This document shows, one piece after another, positions 43,618-52,523 of a stretch of DNA of 64,000 nt. Positions within the stretch are counted from its first letter, which is position 1. Each line of letters starts with the position of its first letter. Under the pieces are notes generated by a model, which did not search any database, was not told the DNA's origin, and was given only the letters and a program-made list of their open reading frames with translations. This DNA comes from Candidatus Phocaeicola excrementigallinarum (GTDB lineage Bacteria > Bacteroidota > Bacteroidia > Bacteroidales > Bacteroidaceae): assembly GCA_019120125.1 (NCBI GenBank), contig DWVR01000064.1:1-64000 (forward strand), given 5' to 3'. The translations under genes were made by a program, and so were the position numbers.

Positions 43618-44373
43618 ATGATGGACATGATGAATATTGAATGTCTGACACCGGACAAGGATCCGATGGGGGCGGCTATCCGTGATTACCATGCGGCTGG
43701 AAAAGCCGGGCGGCTCAGGGTGTTTTCCTCGCAGTTCGAGGAGGATGAGATACCTGTGGCCGGACTGTTTCGTACATACGGGGAGATGCCTGTCCTTGAG
43801 CGGAAAGCGTTGGATTTGGCCGAAGGACGTATTTTGGACGTGGGTGCCGGGAGTGGCTGCCATTCGCTGGTTCTGAAGGAGAGGGGGAAGGAAGTGCTTC
43901 CGATAGACATCTCACCGCTTTCGGTGGAGGTGATGCGGACCCGTGGACTGGACGCGCGGCAGGTGAACCTGTTCGACCCCCGGTTTACCGGTCAGTTCGA
44001 TACGGTACTGATGCTGATGAACGGTTCGGGAATTATCGGACGGCTGGAGAATATCGGCGGCTTTTTCAATCGCATGAGGCAGCTTCTCGCTCCCGGCGGT
44101 TGTGTGCTGATGGATTCGAGCGACTTGCGTTATCTTTTCGAGGATGAGGACGGAAGCTTCGTCATTGACCTGGCCGCCGACTATTACGGACAGGTGGATT
44201 TCCGGATGCAGTACAGGCAAGTGAAAGGAGACCGTTTTGACTGGCTCTATATTGATTTCAACACCTTGAGCCTCTATGCCGCGCAGTATGGCTTTAAGGC
44301 TGAGATGCTGGCCGAAGGAGAACATTATGATTATCTGGCCCGGTTGACGGTCGGTCAAAGCAGTCCGAAATGA
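43618..44373 (+). CDS. class I SAM-dependent methyltransferase
   Basis: 251 aa from the first of two adjacent ATG codons. Motif I ILDVGAGSGCHSL, the acidic turn LPIDISPLSVEVM, and MLMNGSGIIG identify a class I methyltransferase of the small-molecule or ubiquinone-like type; substrate unknown. The 3' end overlaps the convergent HAD gene by 19 bp. Confidence 0.78.
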   Translation: MMDMMNIECLTPDKDPMGAAIRDYHAAGKAGRLRVFSSQFEEDEIPVAGLFRTYGEMPVLERKALDLAEGRILDVGAGSGCHSLVLKERGKEVLPIDISPLSVEVMRTRGLDARQVNLFDPRFTGQFDTVLMLMNGSGIIGRLENIGGFFNRMRQLLAPGGCVLMDSSDLRYLFEDEDGSFVIDLAADYYGQVDFRMQYRQVKGDRFDWLYIDFNTLSLYAAQYGFKAEMLAEGEHYDYLARLTVGQSSPK

Positions 44374-45137
44374 CGCAACGCGTGGGCGATGCCGTCCTCG
44401 TCCACGGAAGTCGTGACATAGTCGGCCGCGGCCCGTACTTTCTCGGCGGCGTTTCCCATCGCCACTCCGATATTCACGTGTGAAAGCATCGGAATATCGT
44501 TTCCCCCGTCACCGAAAGCCATGGTATCTTTCAGGTCGATGCCGTAGTATTCCAGCACCCTGTCTATGCCGTGGCTTTTGCTGTTGTCCGTAGCGATGAT
44601 GTCGGCAAAGAGCGGATACCAGCGCATGGGTGTGCAGTGAAGCAGTGTATGGGTAAAGATGTCGTGGTCGTTCTCCTCCGGGAAATATCCCATGACCTGC
44701 ATGATTTCCTTTCCTCGGGCGTAGTCCGCCGGATGGATGGGGGGTATCTCGATCTCAATCAGCCGTGCCACGTCTCTTACGGCTTCGTTCACGTGGGTCA
44801 GGAACCATGTGTTGTCGTGGACAAACACGAAAGGCACTTCCGGATGGGAATGCGAGTAGGCGATCAGCCGCTCCAGATCGTCCTCCGGAATACCGCTCTT
44901 GTAAATGTCCCGTTGGTCGGAGGTGAAGCAGTAGGCGCCGTTGAGTGTGATGTATCCGTCGAATTCCAGATGCCCCACCGCCTCCATCATCAGTCTTTTG
45001 GGACGTCCGGTGGCGATAAAGATCCTGATACCCTGTTCACGGAGTTTTCTCAGCGCGTCGCAGGTGGATTGCGGGACTGTATGTGTGCGGAACGACACCA
45101 GTGTTCCGTCTATATCGAAAAAGATTGCCTTGACCAT
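44355..45137 (-). CDS. Cof-type HAD phosphatase
   Basis: 260 aa. Motif I FFDIDGTLVSF (nucleophile and acid Asp), motif II IATGRPKR, a large C2B cap, and motif IV MAFGDGGNDIPML. Cof-type enzymes dephosphorylate sugar phosphates, pyridoxal phosphate or flavin precursors; specificity is not predictable. Convergent with and overlapping the methyltransferase gene by 19 bp at the 3' ends. Confidence 0.88.
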   Translation of the reverse strand: MVKAIFFDIDGTLVSFRTHTVPQSTCDALRKLREQGIRIFIATGRPKRLMMEAVGHLEFDGYITLNGAYCFTSDQRDIYKSGIPEDDLERLIAYSHSHPEVPFVFVHDNTWFLTHVNEAVRDVARLIEIEIPPIHPADYARGKEIMQVMGYFPEENDHDIFTHTLLHCTPMRWYPLFADIIATDNSKSHGIDRVLEYYGIDLKDTMAFGDGGNDIPMLSHVNIGVAMGNAAEKVRAAADYVTTSVDEDGIAHALRHFGLL

Positions 45138-45191
45138 GATTGTGATGCGGTTTTTGTTCTCGTGTGCAAAGTTATGAAAAAACAGGCAGGT

Positions 45192-46475
45192 CTAGATTCT
45201 GTTGACCAATAAAAGTGTCAGTACGCCGAGGACGGCGATCCCGATGACCAATGACAGGCAGTAGGTAAACATCAGCGTTGTTTTCCAGAAAGTCTTTTCC
45301 CATGTGTATTGGAAAATCTGTCTGTAGTCCCAGCAGAACAGGAAAAAGATGAACCAGAAGGGTACTTCGTAAAGGTCGTCCACGTGGGCGGTGCCGTTGA
45401 ACGGGACCACAATGATGCTGAGCAGCAGAATCTGGGCGGCGATATATGCCTGGATGAAAATATGTTCCATCATGTTGTAGGCGGCACGATGTTTCCGCCG
45501 GTAGAACGCCCAGCGCGTGGCGACGGCCAGAACCGGGAGGGTGAGCAGGATACGCAGGGCCTTGTTGCCGTGCCCCCATTTTTTCAGCAGGTCGACCACA
45601 TGTTCAAGGAAAGGCGCCTGGCTGATAAGTGCTTTCAGTCTTCCGTGGGCCTTGCCCAGTTCATTGTCCAGTTGAAATCCGCTTTCCGCATAGGGTGTAC
45701 CGGCCTTTTCCATCTTCCGCTGTTCTTTTTTCAGCTCATTGATGGTGATTTCCATTCCGAGTTGTGCCGACCTGCTTTTTATCTGTGCCTTCTTCTGCTC
45801 CAGACTGTCGATGACCACTTGCATCTGTTGTGCCTGGCTCATTAGGGTGTCGGTCTGTACAGCCGTTTCTTTCTCCTTTTCTTTTGATTTTATTTCAGGC
45901 ACGATGAGCTGGACGGTCAGCACGTAGAAGGCTGTGAGCAGGAATACGGTGGGGAACGGCATGGTATAGTGTATGCGCCGTCCGCGGATAAAGTCCTTGA
46001 TCATATATCCGGGACGGTAGGACAGATTGATAAGCGTGTGCGCGAATTTCCCGTCCACCCGGAACAGGCTTTTCAGCACATTCCCAAGAGCGTCTTTCAG
46101 GTAATAGCGCGGTGTGTTCCGGCTTTGTCCGCAACGGGGGCAGAAGTTTCCTGTATATTTCTCTCCGCAGTTCTTGCAGGTACACGGCCGGGTGCTGAGG
46201 ACCGGGGAAGCCTTTCCGCAGATCTGCCGGATGTGCAGCGCCCGGAGACGTACGATGAGGGGACGCATGTGTCCGGCAAGCGCCTCATGCCACGATACAG
46301 GCAGGAAGCGGCGTTTGCGGGCGATGCAGAAAATACTGAGCAGAAGGAGGAAAGGGAAAAAAAGGCTGGAGTCCGCGGAACCGTCCATCTCGGTGTAGCT
46401 TAGTCCGCACAGACAGAGCAGCCAGATTATCTGCAAAGTATTGACGCGTTTTTTGGCAGGATTGTGCTTGTTCAT
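45192..46475 (-). CDS. DUF3667 zinc-ribbon membrane protein
   Basis: 427 aa. A zinc ribbon C100-x2-C103...C112-x2-C115 (CKNCGEKYTGNFCPRCGQ) is followed by the DUF3667 block (DALGNVLKSLFRVDGKF, RPGYMIKDFIRGRRIHY), a membrane segment, a coiled-coil linker (about 195-275) and four or more C-terminal membrane helices (about 300-425). Unlike minimal family members it has about 95 extra N-terminal residues with hydrophobic stretches. Function unknown. A -7 box TATCTTTG lies just upstream, divergent from proB. Confidence 0.8.
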   Translation of the reverse strand: MNKHNPAKKRVNTLQIIWLLCLCGLSYTEMDGSADSSLFFPFLLLLSIFCIARKRRFLPVSWHEALAGHMRPLIVRLRALHIRQICGKASPVLSTRPCTCKNCGEKYTGNFCPRCGQSRNTPRYYLKDALGNVLKSLFRVDGKFAHTLINLSYRPGYMIKDFIRGRRIHYTMPFPTVFLLTAFYVLTVQLIVPEIKSKEKEKETAVQTDTLMSQAQQMQVVIDSLEQKKAQIKSRSAQLGMEITINELKKEQRKMEKAGTPYAESGFQLDNELGKAHGRLKALISQAPFLEHVVDLLKKWGHGNKALRILLTLPVLAVATRWAFYRRKHRAAYNMMEHIFIQAYIAAQILLLSIIVVPFNGTAHVDDLYEVPFWFIFFLFCWDYRQIFQYTWEKTFWKTTLMFTYCLSLVIGIAVLGVLTLLLVNRI

Positions 46476-46488
46476 TTGTTTTTTGGCG

Positions 46489-46546
46489 CAAAGATAATAT
46501 TTTGACAGGTCTTGTTGTGGGGGTCTGGCAAGAAATTATATCTTTG
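46489..46546. promoter_or_regulatory. divergent -7 boxes for DUF3667 gene and proB
   Basis: TATCTTTG on the minus strand (46489-46496) and TATCTTTG on the plus strand (46539-46546, with a TTG about 21 nt upstream) face away from each other. The proB leader is about 75 nt. Confidence 0.6.
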
Positions 46547-46628
46547 TGGTGAATGTATTGGGGTGGCATTAGAGTAGTGGAAAAGGTATCGCTATGTAAT
46601 GCCTGATAATAATTAAAGAACTGCAGAT

Positions 46629-47711
46629 ATGACTTATCAATTCAATCGGATAGCCGTGAAAATCGGCAGCAATGTGCTGACCCGTAGGGACGGGACGTTG
46701 GACGTGACCCGTATGTCGGCATTGGTCGACCAAGTGGCCGAACTGCATAAGAACGGAGTGGAAATCGTGTTGGTGTCGTCTGGGGCCGTGGCTTCCGGAC
46801 GAAGCGAGTTGAAGCAGACCCACAGGCTGGACAGCGTGGAGCAGCGCCAGCTCTTTTCGGCTGTGGGACAGGCCAAGCTGATCAACCGTTATTATGAGCT
46901 TTTCCGTGAGCACGGCATTGCTGTGGGGCAGGTGCTGACCACCAAAGAGAGTTTCGGAACCCGGCGGCATTACCTGAATCAGCGGAGCTGTATGCGTGTG
47001 ATGCTTGAGAACGGGGTGATTCCCATTGTCAACGAGAACGATACCATTTCGGTGACCGAACTGATGTTTACCGACAACGATGAGCTTTCCGGGCTCGTGG
47101 CCTCGATGCTCGACATGCAGGCTCTGATTATCCTGAGCAACATTGACGGCATCTATAACGGTTCGCCTTCCGCCCCTGGCACAGAGGTGATCCGCAGGGT
47201 GGAGCACGGAAAGGATCTGTCCGATTATATACAGACCGGGAAATCCAGTTTCGGGAGGGGAGGAATGCTCACCAAGACAACCATTGCACGGAAAGTGGCC
47301 GATGAGGGGATTACGGTCATTATAGCCAACGGAAAGCGTGACGACATTCTGCTGAACCTGCTGGAAAATCCGGAAGAGACGGTCTGCACCCGTTTCATTC
47401 CTTCGGAAGAAGAAGTGTCGAGTGTGAAGAAATGGATCGCGCATAGTGAGGGGTTTGCCAAAGGTGAGCTGCATCTGAACGCTTCGGCGGCGAAGGCCGT
47501 GAAAGGCGACAAGGCGGTCAGTATCCTTCCGGTCGGTGTCACGCGGATTGAAGGGGACTTCGAGAAGGATGATATCGTGAAGATTATGGATGCCGACGGT
47601 ATCCAACTCGGAGTAGGACGGGTAAGTGTGGAATCAGATGAGGCGCGTAAGATGTTGGGAGAGCACGGGCATCGTCCGTTGGTACATTACGATTATTTGT
47701 ATCTGGATTGA
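46629..47711 (+). CDS. proB: glutamate 5-kinase
   Basis: 360 aa. Amino acid kinase domain (1-260) with VKIGSNVLTRRDGTLD, VLVSSGAVASG, NENDTISV and GRGGMLTKTTIA, then a PUA domain (about 275-355, KAVSILPVGVTRIEGDFEKD). It phosphorylates glutamate in proline synthesis and is feedback-inhibited by proline in other bacteria. proA is expected next to proB in many Bacteroides, but is not seen here; the following gene is a lipoprotein. Confidence 0.94.
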   Translation: MTYQFNRIAVKIGSNVLTRRDGTLDVTRMSALVDQVAELHKNGVEIVLVSSGAVASGRSELKQTHRLDSVEQRQLFSAVGQAKLINRYYELFREHGIAVGQVLTTKESFGTRRHYLNQRSCMRVMLENGVIPIVNENDTISVTELMFTDNDELSGLVASMLDMQALIILSNIDGIYNGSPSAPGTEVIRRVEHGKDLSDYIQTGKSSFGRGGMLTKTTIARKVADEGITVIIANGKRDDILLNLLENPEETVCTRFIPSEEEVSSVKKWIAHSEGFAKGELHLNASAAKAVKGDKAVSILPVGVTRIEGDFEKDDIVKIMDADGIQLGVGRVSVESDEARKMLGEHGHRPLVHYDYLYLD

Positions 47712-47778
47712 CACATTTTTCAGAATCTTTTCAGAATTGGGGGCTTACTTTGTAGTGTAACTTAAAATGAAATGCGTT

Positions 47779-49044
47779 ATGAGAAATCAGTTTTTAAAAG
47801 CAGCTTTTTTGATGTTGTTGACATGTGGAATGGGTTTCCTCGTGTCATGTAGTGACGATGACGGACCGGATAAGGGTGGTGACGGAACGGTTCCTCAAAC
47901 CATATTGGATGCTTTTCAGGGACAATACGGGGATACCCGGGCCACCTGGACTACTAAAGACGGGTATGCGATCGCTGAGTTTTCCGGTGACAAGGGAAAG
48001 GCAACGGCATGGTATGCCTTGGATGACGCACGTTGGGGAATGACGGAGACTGAGATTCCTTTCGCTTCATTGCCTCAGGCTATCACTGCGGCAATCGGTG
48101 AAAGCGCGTATGCCGACTGGATTCCGGATAATGAAGTGGATGTGCTTGAGCGCAACGGGTCTGAAAAACTGTATGTGGTTGAAATGGAAAAGCAGGGTGT
48201 CGATGTGGACCTTTATTTCACGGAAGACGGTGTACTGGTGAATGAGTATGTCGATACGGACGGAAAAGGCAACGATTATACGGGTTATCTTCCGCAGTCA
48301 CCGGAATCGGGCATACATGACTGGATTGGACAGCATTTCCCGGATGCACGGATTGTGGATATCGACAAGGAGAGTAACGGTACGGAAGTGGAGATCGTGC
48401 AGGACGGCATGAAGCATGAGATTCTGTTCGACGCCTCTTCCAATTGGATCCGGACAAAGACGGAATATGGACACCATAATTATCCGGACGTGGTGCGCAC
48501 TTCTGTGCAGACCCGTTATCCGGATTATCATATAGACGATGTGGACTGGTATGAAACAACCACAGACTCTTATTATTGCGTGGAGATAGAACGTGGCGAC
48601 CGGGAGAAGAAGATTTATCTGGATGAGACCGGTGAGGAGATCAACCGTCCTTCCACGGGTGATGTCAATATCGGAGGAGGAGACGTGACAGTGGATTCAG
48701 GTCTGGAGGCTGTGTTGAATGAGAAGTATCCTGATGCCGTAGTGGTGGAAAGGGACTATGATGACGGCTGTATCGAGATTGAGATCCGTCATGACGGCCG
48801 CGAGAAAGAGGTGCTTTTCAATTTTAAGGAGGAGTGGCTTTACACGACGTATGACATTCGTCCGGATGAGCTTCCGGAAGCGGTGAAGGCTTCGTTGACG
48901 GAAAGGTTCGGTGCCAACGCTTATTGGGATGATGACATCGAATGTGTGGAGACACCGGAAGGTACCTTCTATGAAGTGGAGGTGTACGATGAACTGGATG
49001 TGTATGTCAGTGCGGACGGCAATATCATCCGCGTGGAAGACTGA
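47779..49044 (+). CDS. PepSY-like domain lipoprotein
   Basis: 421 aa from MRNQFLKAAF; an ATG four codons earlier (47767) is also possible. Lipoprotein signal ends GFLVSC-SDDD, an acidic +2 region typical of surface-exposed Bacteroides lipoproteins. The mature part holds repeated PepSY-like (DUF2874) modules of about 70-80 residues, recognisable from recurring FPDA/YPDA..D.. and V.I...G.EKE/K.ILFD patterns near 170-240, 240-300, 310-380. The protein is strongly acidic. Such proteins are thought to bind or inhibit periplasmic or surface enzymes, but no role is proven. Confidence 0.8.
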   Translation: MRNQFLKAAFLMLLTCGMGFLVSCSDDDGPDKGGDGTVPQTILDAFQGQYGDTRATWTTKDGYAIAEFSGDKGKATAWYALDDARWGMTETEIPFASLPQAITAAIGESAYADWIPDNEVDVLERNGSEKLYVVEMEKQGVDVDLYFTEDGVLVNEYVDTDGKGNDYTGYLPQSPESGIHDWIGQHFPDARIVDIDKESNGTEVEIVQDGMKHEILFDASSNWIRTKTEYGHHNYPDVVRTSVQTRYPDYHIDDVDWYETTTDSYYCVEIERGDREKKIYLDETGEEINRPSTGDVNIGGGDVTVDSGLEAVLNEKYPDAVVVERDYDDGCIEIEIRHDGREKEVLFNFKEEWLYTTYDIRPDELPEAVKASLTERFGANAYWDDDIECVETPEGTFYEVEVYDELDVYVSADGNIIRVED

Positions 49045-49084
49045 TCAAGACCGGGCCTGAACAGGCGGCAAAGATACGAAGTGC

Positions 49085-49123
49085 AGCGTCTTATGTTTGG
49101 CTGATTGACAAATATAAGACGCT
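49085..49123. terminator. bidirectional terminator
   Basis: AGCGTCTTAT (49085-49094) and ATAAGACGCT (49114-49123) pair perfectly over a 19-nt loop, between convergent genes, with TTTTTG after it on the plus strand. Confidence 0.82.
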
Positions 49124-49135
49124 GTGTTTTTGTTG

Positions 49136-49525
49136 TCAAAGCTTTCTCAGCATGGCAATCAGCATCTCTCTTTGAAGCGAATAAGTCTGTCCGTGCTGTT
49201 GCACGTATTCCAGCAGAGCAGTGCCGTCCTGACGGAACTTGGCTTTCAGCATCGGGTCGCTCTCCGCGTCGTCCGCTATTTTCAGAAGCACCATGGCGGC
49301 CAGTTCTATTTTGTCCATTTGGTCTTTGTCGTGTTCATACCGTGCGAGCACTTCTTGGATGTCCATTGTCCGCAATTCTTCGGTGGAAAAACCGAGGACC
49401 TGTCGGGCGATTCCCTCATATTCCTCCCATTCCTGTTTCCGCATGGGTTTGCGGTGCAGCAGTGCCTCCACTATCGCGGAAATCACCTGCTGGATTATCC
49501 GTATCAGATAGTCTTGTTTTATCAT
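49136..49525 (-). CDS. hypothetical helical protein (DUF6483-like)
   Basis: 129 aa, almost wholly helical, cytoplasmic. The N-terminus QDYLIRIIQQVISAIVEALL is reminiscent of DUF6483 proteins, small proteins of unknown function; the assignment is from memory and uncertain. It starts 3 nt after the lipoprotein stop on the same strand. Confidence 0.6.
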   Translation of the reverse strand: MIKQDYLIRIIQQVISAIVEALLHRKPMRKQEWEEYEGIARQVLGFSTEELRTMDIQEVLARYEHDKDQMDKIELAAMVLLKIADDAESDPMLKAKFRQDGTALLEYVQQHGQTYSLQREMLIAMLRKL

Positions 49526-49528
49526 TTT

Positions 49529-50014
49529 TTATTCTTTTATATAGACTTCTTTAATCAAGGTCCGTTTTTTCCCTTCTTCGGTGATGGGCCAGCAGATTCT
49601 GTATTTCCCTGCGGCATAGTGATATGCAAATCGATACAGACGCGCGTATAAGGTCAGTTCTTTTCCTGGTGAAAGTTCGTATCCGATGGCATCGAACGTA
49701 ATGATTGTGTTGTCATCTGTAAGTTCTGGGTAGACTCGTTCCCATTCCTTTCCGTTCCATCTGTCGAAATAATGTGTTTTTCCCGTTTGGATGGTATGGG
49801 GCGAATTGTTTCTGATGGTTAGTCCGATTCTGTTTTCATTGGGCAGGATGGTATCTTTTTCCAATCGAATTTCCACTTTTCCGGAGGGCCGTCCGACGGA
49901 AACTTCGTAGGATTGTCTGACAGTGTCTCCGGAAATTTTTTCTTGTTTTTCGGAAGTACCGGTGCAAGAAATGACACAGCCTGCCGTCAGAATGATGAAT
50001 GCCAGTTTCTTCAT
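49529..50014 (-). CDS. Ig-like domain lipoprotein
   Basis: 161 aa from MKKLAFIIL; the lipobox is CVISC-T (C17). The rest resembles a bacterial Ig-like beta-sandwich: VEIRLEKDTILPNENRIGLTI is followed by Asn/Tyr/Trp-rich strands (NGKEWERV) and KYRICWPI. Function unknown. A minus-strand -7 box TAAATTTG is at 50039-50046, which excludes the longer frame start at 50080. Confidence 0.7.
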   Translation of the reverse strand: MKKLAFIILTAGCVISCTGTSEKQEKISGDTVRQSYEVSVGRPSGKVEIRLEKDTILPNENRIGLTIRNNSPHTIQTGKTHYFDRWNGKEWERVYPELTDDNTIITFDAIGYELSPGKELTLYARLYRFAYHYAAGKYRICWPITEEGKKRTLIKEVYIKE

Positions 50015-50151
50015 AAAAGGGATATTGGGTTTGGACTGCAAATTTACAAAATTATCGGATTGAATCAGTTTGCTTTCCATTCTTTCAGATAAAATACTTC
50101 ATTCGCGAACTTTTTTCCTGCATTTTTCTCTTTTGGTATCAGAATCTTTCG

Positions 50152-50159
50152 TAATTTTG
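50152..50159 (+). promoter_or_regulatory. -7 box of XRE-cupin gene
   Basis: TAATTTTG, 24 nt before the start of the regulator; TTTG occurs 16 nt upstream, slightly close. Confidence 0.5.
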
Positions 50160-50182
50160 GCAAAAACTAACATAATCACACT

Positions 50183-50740
50183 ATGGACGAACAAATAAGA
50201 CAAATTGCCGAGCGTATCGGCGGATTGCGGGATGCGCTGGATTTGACAATAGAGGAAATGGCCGGGAAGTGCGGAATGTCAGTAGATGAGTATCGTCGGA
50301 TAGAGTCGGGCGAGCATGACATCGCGGTCAGTACGCTTCAGAAGATTGCCCATCAGTTTGAGATTCCTCTGGACGTGCTGATGTTTGGCGAGGAGCCGAA
50401 AATGAACTCCTATTTCCTGACACGGAAAGGCACCGGTATTTCTGTGGAGCGTACCAAAGCCTATAAGTACCAGTCGTTGGCTTCGGGCTTCCGGAACCGT
50501 ATCGCTGACCCTTTCATCGTGACTGTGGAACCGAAGCCGGAAGATACTCCCATGTATTACAACACTCATAACGGTCAGGAATTCAATCTGGTGATTGAAG
50601 GACGTCTCCTTCTGAGCGTCAACGGAAAAGAACTCGTGCTGAACGAGGGAGACAGCATTTATTTTGACTCTTCGCTGCCGCATGGCATGAAGGCACTCGA
50701 CGGACAGACGGTGAAGTTTCTGGCCGTCATCATGCAATAA
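50183..50740 (+). CDS. XRE-family regulator with cupin domain
   Basis: 185 aa. HTH of Cro/CI type at about 10-65 (LTIEEMAGKCGMSVDEYRRIESG, with recognition helix), then a C-terminal cupin-2 domain (about 110-183: EFNLVIEGRLLLSVNGKEL, DSIYFDSSLPHGMKAL). Such regulators sense a small ligand through the cupin. It is 18 nt upstream of the acyl-CoA ligase, so it probably regulates that gene and itself. The ligand is unknown; a carboxylic acid or acyl-CoA is a reasonable guess. Confidence 0.88.
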   Translation: MDEQIRQIAERIGGLRDALDLTIEEMAGKCGMSVDEYRRIESGEHDIAVSTLQKIAHQFEIPLDVLMFGEEPKMNSYFLTRKGTGISVERTKAYKYQSLASGFRNRIADPFIVTVEPKPEDTPMYYNTHNGQEFNLVIEGRLLLSVNGKELVLNEGDSIYFDSSLPHGMKALDGQTVKFLAVIMQ

Positions 50741-50758
50741 TCATAAAAGGAAAAAGAT

Positions 50759-52414
50759 ATGTTAGAGAGATTTCTAGAACAGACACATTTCACTTCGCAA
50801 GAGGATTTCATCAAGAATTTCAAGATAAAGGTACCCGAAAACTTCAATTTCGGATATGACGTGGTGGATGCCTGGGCTGCTGAGGCTCCGGACAAGAAAG
50901 CGTTGTTGTGGACTAACGACAAAGGAGAACATATCCAGTTCACATTCGCCGACCTGAAGAAATATACCGACATGACGGCTTCTTATTTCCAGAGCATCGG
51001 CATCGGCAAGGGCGACCGGGTGATGCTGATTCTGAAGCGCCGTTATGAATTCTGGTTTTCCATCATTGCCCTTCACAAGATCGGGGCGGTCACGATTCCG
51101 GCCACTCATCTGCTGACCAAGAAGGATATTGTCTATCGTTGTCAGGCGGCGGGCATCAAGGCCATAGTGGCTGCCGGAGAATCGGTCATCACCACACACA
51201 TTGCGGACGCCATGCCCGAATCGCCTACGGTGGAGAGGCTGATCAGTGTAGGCCCTGAATATCCCGAAGGTTTTGAGGATTTCCATAAAGGCATCGAGAA
51301 CGCGGCTCCTTTCGTGCGTCCCGAGCATCCCAACTCGAACGAGGACATTTCATTGATGTATTTCACTTCGGGAACTACCGGTGAGCCGAAGATGGTGGCC
51401 CATGATTTCACTTACCCGTTGGGACATATCGCTACCGGATGCTATTGGCATAATCTGAACGAGAACAGCCTCCATTTCACCATTGCCGACACGGGATGGG
51501 GCAAGGCGGTCTGGGGAAAACTCTACGGACAGATGATTGCCGGTGCGAATATTTTCGTGTACGACCATGAGAAGTTCACTCCGGCCGACATCCTTCAGAA
51601 GATACATGACTATCATATTACCTCGCTCTGCGCGCCTCCTACCATCTACCGTTTCCTGATCCGGGAGGATTTGACCAAATACGATCTCTCCTCACTGGAG
51701 TACTGCACGACGGCGGGCGAGGCTCTGAACTATTCGGTGTATGAGACTTTCAAGAAGATTACGGGCATCCGCCTGATGGAAGGTTTCGGACAGACCGAGA
51801 CCACGCTTACGTTGGCCACCTTCCCGTGGATGGAACCGAAACCGGGAAGTATGGGGGTGCCCAATCCGCAGTACGACATTGACTTGCTGAAACCCGACGG
51901 ACGTTCGGCGGAGGACGGTGAGCAGGGACAGATTGTGGTGCGCACCGGCAAGGGCAAGCCGCTGGGCCTGTTCAAGGAGTATTATCGTGACCCGGAACTG
52001 ACCAAAGTCGCCTGGCACGACGGAATCTACTATACCGGTGATGTGGCATGGCGCGATGAGGACGGATATTATTGGTTTGTGGGGCGTGCTGACGATGTCA
52101 TCAAAAGTTCCGGCTACCGCATCGGTCCGTTCGAGGTGGAAAGCGCGCTGATGACCCATCCGGCAGTGGTGGAATGTGCCATCACGGGTGTGCCTGACGA
52201 AATACGTGGTCAGGTGGTAAAGGCCACCATCGTCCTGTCGAAGGAATACAAGCCGAAGGCTGGTCCCGATCTGATCAAGGAATTGCAGAACCACGTGAAG
52301 CGTGTCACGGCTCCTTATAAGTATCCGCGTGTCATCGAGTTCGTGGACGAGTTGCCAAAGACTATCAGCGGCAAGATTCGCCGTGTGGAGATCCGCCAGA
52401 AAGATAATCAATAA
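50759..52414 (+). CDS. AMP-forming acyl-CoA ligase (acetyl/medium-chain type)
   Basis: 551 aa ANL-superfamily enzyme. The P-loop-like [17 protein letters not shown], the adenylate motif [10 protein letters not shown], the hinge [33 protein letters not shown], and the C-terminal lysine in KTISGKIRR are all present. Similar to AcsM-type medium-chain or acetyl-CoA synthetases in Bacteroides. It activates a carboxylate with ATP and CoA in the cytoplasm. Co-transcribed with the XRE-cupin regulator. Confidence 0.88.
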   Translation: MLERFLEQTHFTSQEDFIKNFKIKVPENFNFGYDVVDAWAAEAPDKKALLWTNDKGEHIQFTFADLKKYTDMTASYFQSIGIGKGDRVMLILKRRYEFWFSIIALHKIGAVTIPATHLLTKKDIVYRCQAAGIKAIVAAGESVITTHIADAMPESPTVERLISVGPEYPEGFEDFHKGIENAAPFVRPEHPNSNEDISLMYFTSGTTGEPKMVAHDFTYPLGHIATGCYWHNLNENSLHFTIADTGWGKAVWGKLYGQMIAGANIFVYDHEKFTPADILQKIHDYHITSLCAPPTIYRFLIREDLTKYDLSSLEYCTTAGEALNYSVYETFKKITGIRLMEGFGQTETTLTLATFPWMEPKPGSMGVPNPQYDIDLLKPDGRSAEDGEQGQIVVRTGKGKPLGLFKEYYRDPELTKVAWHDGIYYTGDVAWRDEDGYYWFVGRADDVIKSSGYRIGPFEVESALMTHPAVVECAITGVPDEIRGQVVKATIVLSKEYKPKAGPDLIKELQNHVKRVTAPYKYPRVIEFVDELPKTISGKIRRVEIRQKDNQ

Positions 52415-52434
52415 AAGAGTATTACAGTTTGTTT

Positions 52435-52493
52435 AGAGAGGGTGTGCCGCAAGTGTCTCGTGCTCTGAGACATTCCGGCACACTTTCTTTTTT
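52435..52493 (+). terminator. terminator after acyl-CoA ligase
   Basis: A long stem is formed by GGGTGTGCCG / CGGCACACTT (52440-52449 with 52476-52485), continued inside by GTGTCTC / GAGACAT, then TTTCTTTTTTG. Confidence 0.9.
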
Positions 52494-52523
52494 GTCTTGT
52501 CACAGTCTGTCGGGGCGTCAGTC